DNA of 43,911 nt from Streptococcus cristatus (GTDB lineage Bacteria > Bacillota > Bacilli > Lactobacillales > Streptococcaceae): assembly GCF_008369405.1 (NCBI RefSeq), contig NZ_VSJJ01000008.1:77860-121770 (forward strand), in the 5' to 3' direction. A program made the translations under genes and the position numbers. Positions 8,981-17,821 of the stretch are shown here, piece after piece (position 1 is the stretch's first letter; every line of letters starts with the position of its first letter). The notes under the pieces were generated by a model. It was not told the DNA's origin, ran no database searches, and saw only the letters and a program-made list of their open reading frames with translations.

Positions 8981-10624
8981 CTATTCATCCTTAATTTCTA
9001 TAATGTAGGTTACTCCCTGATCCGTTTGAGATTTCAGTTGGATACTGTAGCGGTCACCAAAAAAGAGCAAGAAGCGTTCATGAATATTCCGAATACCAAT
9101 GGATGTCCGCTGCTCTCGGTTCTGGGCATCCATAAGCTCTCGGCTGGCTAGTATCTCTTGAATCTCAGCCAGACGTTCAGCTGGTATGCCTCGACCGTTG
9201 TCTTGGATCATCAACCTTACAGCTCCGTCTATCTTTTGAGCCTTGACACTGATGACATTGTCCTGCCTGCGATAGTCGATGCCGTGAGCAAAGTAATTTT
9301 CAATCAGCGGCTGAATACTGAACTTGGGAATCATCATTTCTTCCAAGCCTTCTTCAATTTTGAAGCCATAGGCCACTGATTTGGGATGCCGAACCATACA
9401 AAGATAGCTATATTTCCGGCAAAATTCCAATTCATTTTTCAAACTGCTTCTGGATTCATCTGAGATATTATTTCTCAGCAGACTGCTAAATTCATAGATA
9501 ATATCTGCTAATTCTTCCTGCCGCTGCATAACCGCATACATCCTGATAAATTCCAAGGTATTGTACATAAAATGAGGATTGATTTGCGCCTGCAAAGCCC
9601 TCATATTGGCATCTTTTTGGCTAATCTCCAAACGATAAATATCCCGAATACTCTTGTCCAGACTATCCAACATGGTATTGGTCGTTGTCGCAATCAGAAG
9701 CAACTCCTGCTCCTTGGTCTCTGTTGCAATACGCTTCTGATTGTCACCATCTGTGATGAGATGGAGTGTATCCACAATATCAACAACCTGCCTTTGGTAA
9801 TTGAGAAAAATCCTCTGCAAAGCAGCATATAAAACCCCAACCAAAATCAAACCAGAAAAAATAATCAAACCAGTGCTGAAAACCGTCTTCTCTATCACAT
9901 AATGCGCAGGCACTGCCGTCTGGACAGTGTAATTGTAGATAGTTTCTTTTTTGATCCAATCATTTTGGTCAATTCCTTTTGTATCACCAAAATGCAGAAT
10001 TTCTTTTTTGTAAGGCGAAATAACGCTGAGAGCGAGTGGAACATCGCCCCGCGTATTATCGACAACCTTGTTGAAGACTTCCCCATCAATCCGAATGTAA
10101 ATCGTTCCGATGACTTGATCGACTGCCTTATCATAAATCGCGATGGGAAAGGCATCGCGCGCAGGTCTAAATTCCTCAGCAGGAAGCTGTTTGCCACCTC
10201 TCGCTTGCCTTGTGGAGACAAAAACAGTTTTGTAATCATTTAAAGCAATATCAATGCCTGTAACAAATTCATTTTCAACATAAATATCATTGATATTTTG
10301 GTGGAGAGATACTTGAACATAAGTAGGTACATCTGCCGATAAGCGCCAACTAGCGTACTCAGAGGGACTCATGATAAAGTAGTTATAAACCCCATCCAAT
10401 TTTGCTCGATTTTCAACCAGACTTTGAGCCAGTTGATTCGCTCGGCGGTTATAATAATCCATTTCGTCAGCCAATCGAGTCACTGCTTGCTGCGCAATTT
10501 GCTCAGTTTCCTTATAACGACTATGCCAATCAGAATAAGACAAAATGATACCCAAGCATCCTACAATCGCCACCATAATGACAGCATATACTTTTAGTAA
10601 AGAATGGAGCCAAAATTTCTTCAT
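8981..10624 (-). CDS. Sensor histidine kinase, LytS/YesM family
   Basis: Membrane sensor of 547 residues: TM1 about 11-30, an extracellular domain of roughly 215 residues, TM2 about 248-268, a HAMP-like linker, then the His-kinase domain with His351 in QINPHFMYNTLEF and an ATPase domain (N box Asn443 in IENYFAHG, Asp475 in DNGRGIP). This family senses sugars or glycans outside the cell, often with help from an ABC importer. The ATG overlaps the stop of the DUF624 gene (ATGA), so translation is coupled. Confidence 0.92.
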   Translation of the reverse strand: MKKFWLHSLLKVYAVIMVAIVGCLGIILSYSDWHSRYKETEQIAQQAVTRLADEMDYYNRRANQLAQSLVENRAKLDGVYNYFIMSPSEYASWRLSADVPTYVQVSLHQNINDIYVENEFVTGIDIALNDYKTVFVSTRQARGGKQLPAEEFRPARDAFPIAIYDKAVDQVIGTIYIRIDGEVFNKVVDNTRGDVPLALSVISPYKKEILHFGDTKGIDQNDWIKKETIYNYTVQTAVPAHYVIEKTVFSTGLIIFSGLILVGVLYAALQRIFLNYQRQVVDIVDTLHLITDGDNQKRIATETKEQELLLIATTTNTMLDSLDKSIRDIYRLEISQKDANMRALQAQINPHFMYNTLEFIRMYAVMQRQEELADIIYEFSSLLRNNISDESRSSLKNELEFCRKYSYLCMVRHPKSVAYGFKIEEGLEEMMIPKFSIQPLIENYFAHGIDYRRQDNVISVKAQKIDGAVRLMIQDNGRGIPAERLAEIQEILASRELMDAQNREQRTSIGIRNIHERFLLFFGDRYSIQLKSQTDQGVTYIIEIKDE

Positions 10625-11241
10625 GATTTTTCTGTTATCAACTTAGACTGGATGGTTTGGTAAATTGGGTCTAAAACATCACTAACAAAAAAGTGCCAAA
10701 GCCCAATAAAAGCAAAGAAGAGCAAAGCCGGCATGAAGTAGCTGGCAATCAAGAGCAAGATTGTCCCTAATAAGAGTTTCAACATGGCTGAAATATTGAG
10801 AAAGACGCCAATCAAAGATAATTTCAAGCTATTTTTATAAGAAAACTCAAAAAAGACCTGCAATTTCAGATAGACTGCGTATACTGCTGGTGCCAAAAGC
10901 AAAAAGAGCAGATTTGCTATCGTCAATAAAAGGTAGAAAATAGTTTGGTGAGGAAGCTGGATAAGGAGATAAATCCCATAAGATAAAAGAGCCTGCACTA
11001 CAAGCAAAGTGAAAAATACTTTGTTTGTAGCAAGGAAATTTTCTTTAAACAGATCCCACGCTTCTTTCCAGTGATATTTTTTATAGTCATAGCCATATTG
11101 CTGAAACAAAGTCATGAGCACACAACCGGCTGGAGCAAGTCCAAAAACAAGACCTCCACACAGAGCCAATACCCAAAAAATTGCGGATGCAAGCATAGCC
11201 ATATAAACTCGTTGAAAAATCCACTCAACTAGTCTTCCCAT
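10621..11241 (-). CDS. DUF624/YesL-like membrane protein
   Basis: Integral membrane protein of 206 residues with about five or six hydrophobic segments (roughly 12-40, 70-95, 100-125, 140-165, 166-190). DUF624/YesL genes regularly sit in front of YesM/YesN-type systems and carbohydrate importers; the biochemical role is unknown. First gene of the operon DUF624-kinase-regulator, with a 4-nt overlap to the kinase. ATG 11241 has only a weak GGA upstream. A promoter and a good cre match sit just upstream. Confidence 0.85.
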   Translation of the reverse strand: MGRLVEWIFQRVYMAMLASAIFWVLALCGGLVFGLAPAGCVLMTLFQQYGYDYKKYHWKEAWDLFKENFLATNKVFFTLLVVQALLSYGIYLLIQLPHQTIFYLLLTIANLLFLLLAPAVYAVYLKLQVFFEFSYKNSLKLSLIGVFLNISAMLKLLLGTILLLIASYFMPALLFFAFIGLWHFFVSDVLDPIYQTIQSKLITEKS

Positions 11242-11281
11242 TGTTTTTCCTTTCTGTTCTTTGCATTTTGTACATTATAAA

Positions 11282-11290
11282 ATTATAACA
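11282..11290 (-). promoter_or_regulatory. Extended -10 promoter of the two-component operon
   Basis: TGtTATAAT on the minus strand. A second TATAAT lies at 11274-11279. Confidence 0.6.
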
Positions 11291-11293
11291 CAT

Positions 11294-11308
11294 TTCAACC
11301 GTTTACAA
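11294..11308 (-). promoter_or_regulatory. cre site (CcpA operator), one mismatch
   Basis: TTGTAAACGGTTGAA on the minus strand matches WTGNAARCGNWWNCA except for one base (A for C near the end). It lies where the -35 would be, so glucose repression of the sensor operon is likely. Confidence 0.6.
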
Positions 11309-11321
11309 AAATTCCTATTAC

Positions 11322-11365
11322 TCCAAAAAAGAAAAATCCTCCCCAAAACGAGACGAGGAGGATTT
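11322..11365 (-). terminator. Terminator after ngtS
   Basis: Minus strand AAATCCTCC ... GGAGGATTT (9 bp stem, 14-nt loop) followed by TTCTTTTTT. It separates the importer operon from the two-component operon. Confidence 0.85.
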
Positions 11366-11375
11366 ATCATGTTGC

Positions 11376-12857
11376 TTATTTCTTAGAAGCAAGGAATTCG
11401 TCGTATTGTTTTTGCATTTCTTTCAATACTTTATCGTATGCTCCTTCAGATTTCAGTTTGTCCATCATCTTAGGAATTTCAACATCAGGATCAACTGTAC
11501 CAGTGTTGATAGCAGTGTCGTATTCTTTCATTGTGTTCGTAATGCTAGATACTTCTGCCTTAACTGGGTCTACATTGAAGTTAAATCCAAGAGCTGGTGA
11601 TTCTTGTGCTTCTGCAAGAGTCTTCTTAGAATCTTCGATTTGTTGATCAGTTACGTTTTCATTGATGTAAAGAATCCAGTTGTTACCTGTGTTCCAGCCA
11701 GACATGTGGGTGTTACCATTGTAGCCTTCCAAAGTACGAACGCGGTTTTCTTTACCTTCAACTTTTTCCCAGTTTTCGCCTTCTGGACCATATACAAGGC
11801 CGTTCAGCAATTCAGGATTTGTGTTAAGCAAAGTCAACAATTCCATTGATTTTTCTTTGTTCTTAGAGTTGTTTGAGATAACGAAGTTCGCTACTTGAGT
11901 AGTTTGGCTCTTCTTGTAGTTCTTAGTCAGTTGGCTGATTTCGATCTTACGGTTAGCTACACGAGAAAGCAAGCTGTTACCATAGTCAGCAGGTCCTACT
12001 GTTTCTTCACGAACGAACCAAGAATCTTCAGACAATTGATATGCAGTATCGCTAGTTGCTACGTCTTTTGGAATATAGCCAGCTTGATAGTACTTATGGA
12101 TGGTTCTGAGGCTATCCAAGAAGCGAGGAACTTCGTAACGGTTTACAATCTTAGTTGTATCGCCTTCTAAGTCAATAACGAAAGGAAGTCCGTTCGTTAC
12201 AGGATAATCGAAGTTATCAGATGGGATAAAGTTCTTACCGATAGCGAAAGGAACAACTTTTGGATCTTTTTCTTTAGCAGCTTTCAAAACTGGTTCCAAA
12301 TCTTGGTAAGAATGGATATTTGAAATATCGCTGATACCATATTTTTCAAGAAGTGGACCATTGAAGGCAAAGTTTTGTGAAGAAGTCACATTGGCATTAA
12401 CTGGAACAGCATAGATTTTACCGTTTACAGTGTTTCCTTTGATGTAAGCTGGGTCTAAAGAATCGTAAAGCTTTTTACCTTCTTTTTTATAAAGCTCAGT
12501 CAAGTCAGCATAAGCACCCTTTTGGGCATTGATGACATAGTTTTGAGCGAAGGCGATGTCGTAGTTTTCACCTGATGAAGTGATAACGTTCATTTTTTGT
12601 TCGTAGTCACCCCAACCGATGTACTCGATATCCAACTTAGCATCGATTTCTTTGCCGATAATCTTGTTAGCATTTTCGAGCAATTTGTCCAAATTATCTG
12701 GTTTATCACCGATTTGGTACATTTTGATAACCGTCTTACCATCATCCGTTTTAGATGACTTTTGGTTGTTACCAGTAAGACTACCGCAGCCTGCTAGGAG
12801 GCCTGAGAAAGCCAGAAAGCTAGCAGAAGCTAGAGCATATTTTTTCCAATTTTTCAT
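11376..12857 (-). CDS. ngtS: N-glycan ABC transporter substrate-binding lipoprotein, NgtS-like
   Basis: Extracellular solute-binding protein of 493 residues, anchored as a lipoprotein: signal peptide with lipobox LLAGC (Cys24). The mature N-terminus is a Ser/Thr/Asn-rich linker, then the SBP fold starting VIKMYQIGDKPDNL. The sequence resembles pneumococcal SP_0092 (NgtS), which binds complex-type N-glycans, along its whole length as far as I can recall it. It lies downstream of two permease genes and close to the glycosidases that would use such a substrate. GGAG lies eight bases before ATG 12857. A hairpin in the upstream gap may raise its mRNA level over the permeases. Confidence 0.9.
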   Translation of the reverse strand: MKNWKKYALASASFLAFSGLLAGCGSLTGNNQKSSKTDDGKTVIKMYQIGDKPDNLDKLLENANKIIGKEIDAKLDIEYIGWGDYEQKMNVITSSGENYDIAFAQNYVINAQKGAYADLTELYKKEGKKLYDSLDPAYIKGNTVNGKIYAVPVNANVTSSQNFAFNGPLLEKYGISDISNIHSYQDLEPVLKAAKEKDPKVVPFAIGKNFIPSDNFDYPVTNGLPFVIDLEGDTTKIVNRYEVPRFLDSLRTIHKYYQAGYIPKDVATSDTAYQLSEDSWFVREETVGPADYGNSLLSRVANRKIEISQLTKNYKKSQTTQVANFVISNNSKNKEKSMELLTLLNTNPELLNGLVYGPEGENWEKVEGKENRVRTLEGYNGNTHMSGWNTGNNWILYINENVTDQQIEDSKKTLAEAQESPALGFNFNVDPVKAEVSSITNTMKEYDTAINTGTVDPDVEIPKMMDKLKSEGAYDKVLKEMQKQYDEFLASKK

Positions 12858-12901
12858 AGAAAAATCTCCTTTTAATTTTTTATATACAAATTTAATAATG
12901 T

Positions 12902-12929
12902 GAGTTTTTAATGCTGTCAGTAAAAACTC
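12902..12929 (-). other. Intercistronic hairpin between ngtP2 and ngtS
   Basis: Perfect 9-bp inverted repeat GAGTTTTTA/TAAAAACTC with a 10-nt loop and no T run after it. It may stabilise the ngtS part after processing, a common arrangement for binding-protein genes. Confidence 0.55.
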
Positions 12930-12947
12930 TGAGACTAAAGGGGCAAG

Positions 12948-13880
12948 CTATTCTTTGACGCCTCCGATAGTCAATCCCTTAACAAAGTAACGTTGGAAGA
13001 ATGGATAGACGCAAGCGATTGGCAAGGTTGCAATTACGACCATGGCCATACGACCAGACTCTTTAGGTAGAGATCCTGTCAAGCCTGCAAGCTGAGCACT
13101 CGCTCCCGCACTCTTAGACAAGTAGTCCATATTTTGCTGAATCTTCATCAGCAAATATTGAAGGGGAACTAAGTTGTCACTGCGAATGTAGAGCAGGGCG
13201 TTAAACCAATCATTCCAATAAGCGAGGGCAGTGAAGAGAGTGATTGTAGCGATACCTGGAAGAGATAGTGGCAAGCAGATTTGGAAGAAAATCCGAGTCT
13301 CGCTGGCACCATCAATCTTAGCAGATTCAATAATCGCTTCTGGGATCGTTCTCTTGAAGAAGGTTCTCATCAGAATGATATTGAAAGGACTAAGCAGTAG
13401 CGGCAAAATCAAGGCCCACACTGTATCTCCTAAACCAAGCAAGTTGGTCATAACGATGTAAGTAGGAATCATCCCTGCTTGGAAGAGCATACTTGCCATT
13501 GCAAACAAGGTAAAGAAGCGTTTGAATTTAAAGCTGCGACGTGAGATAGCATAGGCGTAAGTTGTTGTGAAAAAGACATTCAAACTAGTACCTACTACCG
13601 TAATCACCACTGTCACAAAGAGTGACTGCAAGAGTTTGTCTTTCAGGCTAAGTAAGAATTCATAGCCCGCCCAGCTAAACTGTGATGGCCAAAAGGCAAA
13701 ACCATTATGAACCAAACTGCTTTCATCTGTCAGCGAGATGATGATGACAAAGAAGAAAGGCAGAACACAGGAAAGCGAGAAGATCGCTATCAAGATGTTA
13801 AAGAAAAAATCGGCTTTTTTACTAAAGGAGTGAATTCCCACATTATCGACTTTCTCTTTTTGAATTTTTGGGGATTTCAT
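12948..13880 (-). CDS. ngtP2: Carbohydrate ABC permease, NgtP2-like (MalG type)
   Basis: Membrane permease of 310 residues with six predicted TM segments; the first is about 26-50. The EAA loop, which docks the ATPase, is ESAKIDGASETRIFFQICLP (about residues 188-207). A basic cytoplasmic N-terminal tail of about 25 residues precedes TM1. The partner permease lies 12 bp upstream and the binding protein 90 bp downstream. GGAGG sits five bases before ATG 13880. No ATPase is in the operon, so MsmK is the expected motor. Confidence 0.88.
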   Translation of the reverse strand: MKSPKIQKEKVDNVGIHSFSKKADFFFNILIAIFSLSCVLPFFFVIIISLTDESSLVHNGFAFWPSQFSWAGYEFLLSLKDKLLQSLFVTVVITVVGTSLNVFFTTTYAYAISRRSFKFKRFFTLFAMASMLFQAGMIPTYIVMTNLLGLGDTVWALILPLLLSPFNIILMRTFFKRTIPEAIIESAKIDGASETRIFFQICLPLSLPGIATITLFTALAYWNDWFNALLYIRSDNLVPLQYLLMKIQQNMDYLSKSAGASAQLAGLTGSLPKESGRMAMVVIATLPIACVYPFFQRYFVKGLTIGGVKE

Positions 13881-13892
13881 AAGTTCCTCCTT

Positions 13893-14813
13893 CTAAAAGA
13901 GAGCAGATTCTTTATCAATTCTGCGGACAATCAGGTTGCTGACGATAACGAGGATACAGCCAACAATTGATTGATAGAGACCCGCAGCTGACGCCATCCC
14001 GATATCACCTGTACCGGTCAATCCACGATAGACATAGGTATCCAAAACGTTGGTTACACTATAAAGTGATCCTGAATCATGCGGAACAGTGTAGAACAAA
14101 CCGAAGTCCGCGCGGAAGATATTTCCGACTGCTAAAATGGTTAGTACTGTGATCAGAGAAGCCAAAGATGGCAAGGTGATATTACGGATACGCTGCCATT
14201 TTGTAGCACCGTCGACCGTTGCTGCCTCATAGTAAGTCGGATCAATTCCCATGATACTTGCATAGTACAAAATACTGCTGTATCCTAAGCCCTTCCAGAT
14301 ACCAATGAAAAGGATGAAGGCTGGCCAGAAAGAGACCACTGTGTAAAAGTTGATATTCGGATTGTGCAACAAATTGTTCAGCAAGCCCTTGCCAGGGTTC
14401 AAGAAAGCATCTACGAAGAAACTAATAATAACCCAAGAAAGGAAATACGGAAACAGCATGGTTGTCTGATAAATCTTTACCATCTTTTTCGAACGAAGTT
14501 CGCTAAAGATAATGGCAATTCCGACAGAGAAAATCAATCCTAAAATAATGAAACCGCCATTATAAAGAATGGTATTTCGTGTAATCGTATAGGCATCTCT
14601 AGAATTAAACAAGAACTTGAAGTTATTGAAGCCCACCCATTCACTGCTCATAAGGCTATGGATGAATCCTTCGCCGCTTAGTTTGAAATTCTTAAATGCA
14701 ACGACGTTTCCTAAAACTGGTATATAGAAGAACAAAACAAACCAAATAACTCCTGGTAAGACCATGAGCAAGAAAATGAAGTTTTCTTTTAGTGTTTTGA
14801 TAACCTTATTCAT
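13893..14813 (-). CDS. ngtP1: Carbohydrate ABC permease, NgtP1-like (MalF type)
   Basis: First gene of the importer operon. The 306-residue membrane protein has six TM segments (first about 11-35, then a short outer loop) and the EAA loop EAATVDGATKWQRIRNITLP. It pairs with NgtP2 to form the channel for the glycan bound by NgtS. ATG 14813 has GGGAG six bases upstream. A fully matching cre site lies in the leader, which predicts strong carbon catabolite repression of the whole importer. Confidence 0.88.
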   Translation of the reverse strand: MNKVIKTLKENFIFLLMVLPGVIWFVLFFYIPVLGNVVAFKNFKLSGEGFIHSLMSSEWVGFNNFKFLFNSRDAYTITRNTILYNGGFIILGLIFSVGIAIIFSELRSKKMVKIYQTTMLFPYFLSWVIISFFVDAFLNPGKGLLNNLLHNPNINFYTVVSFWPAFILFIGIWKGLGYSSILYYASIMGIDPTYYEAATVDGATKWQRIRNITLPSLASLITVLTILAVGNIFRADFGLFYTVPHDSGSLYSVTNVLDTYVYRGLTGTGDIGMASAAGLYQSIVGCILVIVSNLIVRRIDKESALF

Positions 14814-14836
14814 TCAAATCTCCCTTTCTATTGTTT

Positions 14837-14851
14837 TGATATCGTTTTCAT
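14837..14851 (-). promoter_or_regulatory. cre site (CcpA operator), full match
   Basis: ATGAAAACGATATCA on the minus strand fits WTGNAARCGNWWNCA at every position. It sits just downstream of the -10, over the transcription start, the classic place for CcpA roadblock repression. Confidence 0.75.
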
Positions 14852-14857
14852 ATTTCT

Positions 14858-14863
14858 ATTATA
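14858..14863 (-). promoter_or_regulatory. -10 element of the ngtP1-P2-S operon
   Basis: TATAAT on the minus strand about 45 bp before the ngtP1 ATG; the -35 is poor, as expected for a regulated promoter. Confidence 0.55.
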
Positions 14864-14956
14864 TGCCTTTTTTTATTCTCATTTAAACTCCTAATTATAG
14901 AAAAAACTATACAAATTATTTATCTAATATACAGATAAAAAGTAGAGTAGAACCAT

Positions 14957-14978
14957 GAAAACTTTGATCAAGCAAAGT
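14957..14978 (-). terminator. Weak terminator after the GH20 gene
   Basis: Minus strand ACTTTG-cttgat-CAAAGT followed by TTTC. Only six base pairs, so termination may be partial. Confidence 0.4.
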
Positions 14979-14980
14979 GT

Positions 14981-16864
14981 TTACGTTGTGTAAATCGTTG
15001 ACGCTGTAGCGATGAGATGCCATTGGTTGGCTGTTGTAGCTGTTAGACCTTGCTCCTTATAAAAGTCATTGAAAGGCAAGATTTCTTGCTCTAATTCTTC
15101 TACAGAATCAAGCTGACCAGTTGTGTATTGCTGCAGGCGCTCCTGCGCCCGTTTGATCCGCTTGAGCAAACCTCCAAAGCGGATATCAATAGTATCCAAA
15201 CCGAAAATCTTGTTTTCTTGTTGCCATTGGCGGCTAAATTGCTCGGCAAAGTCTTCCACTTTTTGGTAAAGCAAAGGCAACTCTTTCTCAGCTAGTTCTG
15301 CCAAGCGAGCTTTATCTCCTGCACCATAGGCTTTTTGAATGCCAGATGTGACAGCAATCTTCAAGGCCAAGAGCGCATTCAACTGAGCCTGAGTTTCAAA
15401 GAGATAGCTATATTCACCAGCTTTGAGGCTGACTTCTTGCAAGGACTGAGCAGCAGCTTCAAAATGCTGCTTGTCTTCTTTCGGTCGGATATGGCGTTCC
15501 AGCAAAGGACATAGAATATCCTGATAGAGGATATAACGATTTGGATTGATACCGCTGAGGTTTTCTGGCAAGCCTGGCAAAAGATTGGCCAAGTCTACTT
15601 TCATAAAATCATCAAAGGCAAGGCCTGTGCTAACTAAGAAATGCTGGGCTATTTTATCTAAATCATTTCGATAGGCCAGTTCTGCCCAAATCTGCAGGGC
15701 AGGTAGGATTGAGAATTGAGAGGTTTCTCCTCCATTATCCCCCCAGCCGGTCACAATCACTTCCTTAACATGATTTTGGCGACAGGCTTTATTGGCTTCG
15801 ATGGCTACCAAGCGACTGAAATGGTTGTGCGGTGTAAAGCCAATCCACTTCCAAGCACCGCCAGCAAAGGCAATGTCCTGACTGATTTTGTGATGATTTT
15901 GGAAGTTACGGTTGTATTTTTCCTCGCTATCCTGATAGTAATCCCAGTAAACCAAGGTCACACGGTCTTTGAGACGATCCAGAGAAACGCGAGTTTCCTC
16001 TGGAATTTCCACATCACGGTCGTACTGGCCATCTGCTGACATGAGCTTGAAGAACATATCGCTCCACATCTGACAGTGGAAACCGTACTTATCAGCGATA
16101 TCCAGCACGCGCTCAAGATGTTGACACATGAGGAGGCTACGGTTTTGGAAACCATGCTGAATCAAATAACGTCCGAGCCCAACCAAGTGGGCTTCGTCCA
16201 TCCCGATATTTATCTTACGTGTACGAAGTTGAGACATTGTCTTAAACATGCCTTCAATAAGGTCATAGACCTTTTCTTCCCCGATCAGTAAAATATCCTC
16301 CACATCTCGAAGCTCCTGCACTTCCTTGACACCCCATTTGACAAAAGCTGACAGATGGGCCAAGGTTTGAATACAAGGAACAAAGGTCATATCAAAATCT
16401 GCAGCATAAGCCTCAATCTCCTGCAATTCTGCAACAGTATAGCGACCTCTGAAATAGCCAAAATAGGGTTGGCCTTCGATCTCATAGGTATCTTCCATGT
16501 AAAGTTCAAAAGTGGAATACCCCATCAAGGCCAAGACTTCAATCATTTTCTTAGCCGAGGTCAGATTCAAGACGGCGTTGCGAGAGCAATCGGCCATATA
16601 GGCCAAATCCTCATAAGCCGCTCTTTCCTCGATCTCCACTTCATCCTGCCCTGCTTTAAGGGCGGCAGATAAGAGGGCTAAAGCTCGATAGAGCTGATGA
16701 GGCTTATGATAGCTGACCAGATAATGTCCCTGACGGCCTTCCACCTTGATGGAGACAGCAGAGTTAGGGACAAGACTAATTCCAATCTCGCCCAAGTTCA
16801 AATATTTTTCTAAGCGAGCAAGAGCCTTTTCTTGCTTGCTTGATAATCCTACAAATGTGGCCAT
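14981..16864 (-). CDS. Intracellular beta-N-acetylhexosaminidase, GH20 (GH20C-like)
   Basis: Removes terminal beta-linked GlcNAc (possibly GalNAc) from imported glycans. The 627 residues match pneumococcal SP_2141 (GH20C) in length and neighbours. The catalytic Asp223-Glu224 pair lies in NIGMDEAH; Glu is the acid/base and Asp orients the substrate acetamido group. An N-terminal alpha/beta domain (about 1-80) precedes the barrel, and a helical C-terminal region follows from about 480. No signal peptide, so it acts in the cytoplasm. The ATG at 16864 has GGAGG six bases upstream and lies inside the end of the ROK gene (16-nt overlap), so translation is coupled. Last gene of the GH125-GH38-ROK-GH20 operon. 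Confidence 0.9.
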   Translation of the reverse strand: MATFVGLSSKQEKALARLEKYLNLGEIGISLVPNSAVSIKVEGRQGHYLVSYHKPHQLYRALALLSAALKAGQDEVEIEERAAYEDLAYMADCSRNAVLNLTSAKKMIEVLALMGYSTFELYMEDTYEIEGQPYFGYFRGRYTVAELQEIEAYAADFDMTFVPCIQTLAHLSAFVKWGVKEVQELRDVEDILLIGEEKVYDLIEGMFKTMSQLRTRKINIGMDEAHLVGLGRYLIQHGFQNRSLLMCQHLERVLDIADKYGFHCQMWSDMFFKLMSADGQYDRDVEIPEETRVSLDRLKDRVTLVYWDYYQDSEEKYNRNFQNHHKISQDIAFAGGAWKWIGFTPHNHFSRLVAIEANKACRQNHVKEVIVTGWGDNGGETSQFSILPALQIWAELAYRNDLDKIAQHFLVSTGLAFDDFMKVDLANLLPGLPENLSGINPNRYILYQDILCPLLERHIRPKEDKQHFEAAAQSLQEVSLKAGEYSYLFETQAQLNALLALKIAVTSGIQKAYGAGDKARLAELAEKELPLLYQKVEDFAEQFSRQWQQENKIFGLDTIDIRFGGLLKRIKRAQERLQQYTTGQLDSVEELEQEILPFNDFYKEQGLTATTANQWHLIATASTIYTT

Positions 16865-17727
16865 TGGCCTTCCTCCTGTAACCAGTTTACTAAAGCGCCA
16901 TAAAGATTGGCTTCCCCCTTATAGGTACACGCTAAAATTTCTGGCACCACCGAATACTCTTCATAGTGATCGACATAATAAGCAATCGCTGAGCGGACAC
17001 CTTGGATGAAGTCTGGATTTTGACTAATGGAGCCGCCCAAGCTAATCACATCTGGATCGATGAGATACTGGATATTGAGCAAACCTTGTGCAAGATTGCG
17101 GTTCATCCGCTCGATAGCTTCTTGGCAAAGGGTATTTCCTGCCGCAGCTTCTTGGTAAATCTTGCGTCCATCCCAGTCGTTTTGGCCAGTTTTTTCAATA
17201 ACATAACGCACCATGTTTCCAGTTGAGGCAAGTTGCGACCAGTTATTGAGTTTTTCAGCAGGTGCTAGGGTTGTCATATAGCCAAACTCCCCACCCAAAC
17301 TGTTTCGGCCACGATGGAGCTTCCCATTGATAATCATAGCTCCACCAATTCCAGTGCCGATAACCACACAGGCTGCATTTTCCAGCTCTGGATGGGCCAG
17401 AAGTTCACTCAAACCAACACAGTTAGCATCATTTTCTAAGTGAACTGGTAAACCGTAAGAAGCCAGCTTATCATACCAAGAAAAGCCGTGAATATAAGGA
17501 ACAGCGCTAATCCCACCAATGACTCCTGTCTCTCGGTCAACCGCCCCAGGCACACTCATGGCAATGCCTTGGTAAGCCTGCTTGGAAAGACAAGAATCCA
17601 GCCAAGTCAGCAAGTCATCTAAATTGTCTGGTGTAGCAAGCTCTTGCTTTTCCAGTATCTCTCCTTCTTTGGACATAGCCGCAAACTTGATACCTGTACC
17701 GCCTATGTCAATTGTTGCAATAAGCAT
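16849..17727 (-). CDS. ROK-family sugar kinase
   Basis: Cytoplasmic kinase of 292 residues. The phosphate loop is DIGGTGIK (7-14), catalytic Asp100 lies in ENDANC, and a second glycine-rich ATP motif is VIGTGIGG. There is no N-terminal helix-turn-helix, so it is a kinase and not a NagC/XylR-type repressor. The zinc-binding Cys cluster usual in ROK glucokinases is missing after GGEFGYM. It overlaps the GH20 gene and follows the GH38 gene, as SP_2142 does in pneumococcus. The substrate is probably a sugar released by the neighbouring glycosidases (mannose or GlcNAc); sequence alone does not decide. Confidence 0.87.
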   Translation of the reverse strand: MLIATIDIGGTGIKFAAMSKEGEILEKQELATPDNLDDLLTWLDSCLSKQAYQGIAMSVPGAVDRETGVIGGISAVPYIHGFSWYDKLASYGLPVHLENDANCVGLSELLAHPELENAACVVIGTGIGGAMIINGKLHRGRNSLGGEFGYMTTLAPAEKLNNWSQLASTGNMVRYVIEKTGQNDWDGRKIYQEAAAGNTLCQEAIERMNRNLAQGLLNIQYLIDPDVISLGGSISQNPDFIQGVRSAIAYYVDHYEEYSVVPEILACTYKGEANLYGALVNWLQEEGQWPHL

Positions 17728-17760
17728 CTTTTCTCCTTTCTCTGTTTTCTAGAACTTGCA

Positions 17761-17814
17761 AGGCAATAGGGCAAGGAACTAAATTTTCAAATATTTAGTC
17801 CATTGCCCTAGCCT
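17761..17814 (-). other. Large intercistronic hairpin between GH38 and ROK genes
   Basis: Long imperfect inverted repeat. Paired blocks are AGGC/GCCT, TAGGGCAA/TTGCCCTA and ACTAAAT/ATTTAGT, with a 2-nt bulge, a 3-nt mismatch and a short AT loop. No T run follows on the minus strand, so it looks like a processing or stabilising element rather than a terminator. Confidence 0.65.
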
Positions 17815-17821
17815 CCTCTTT

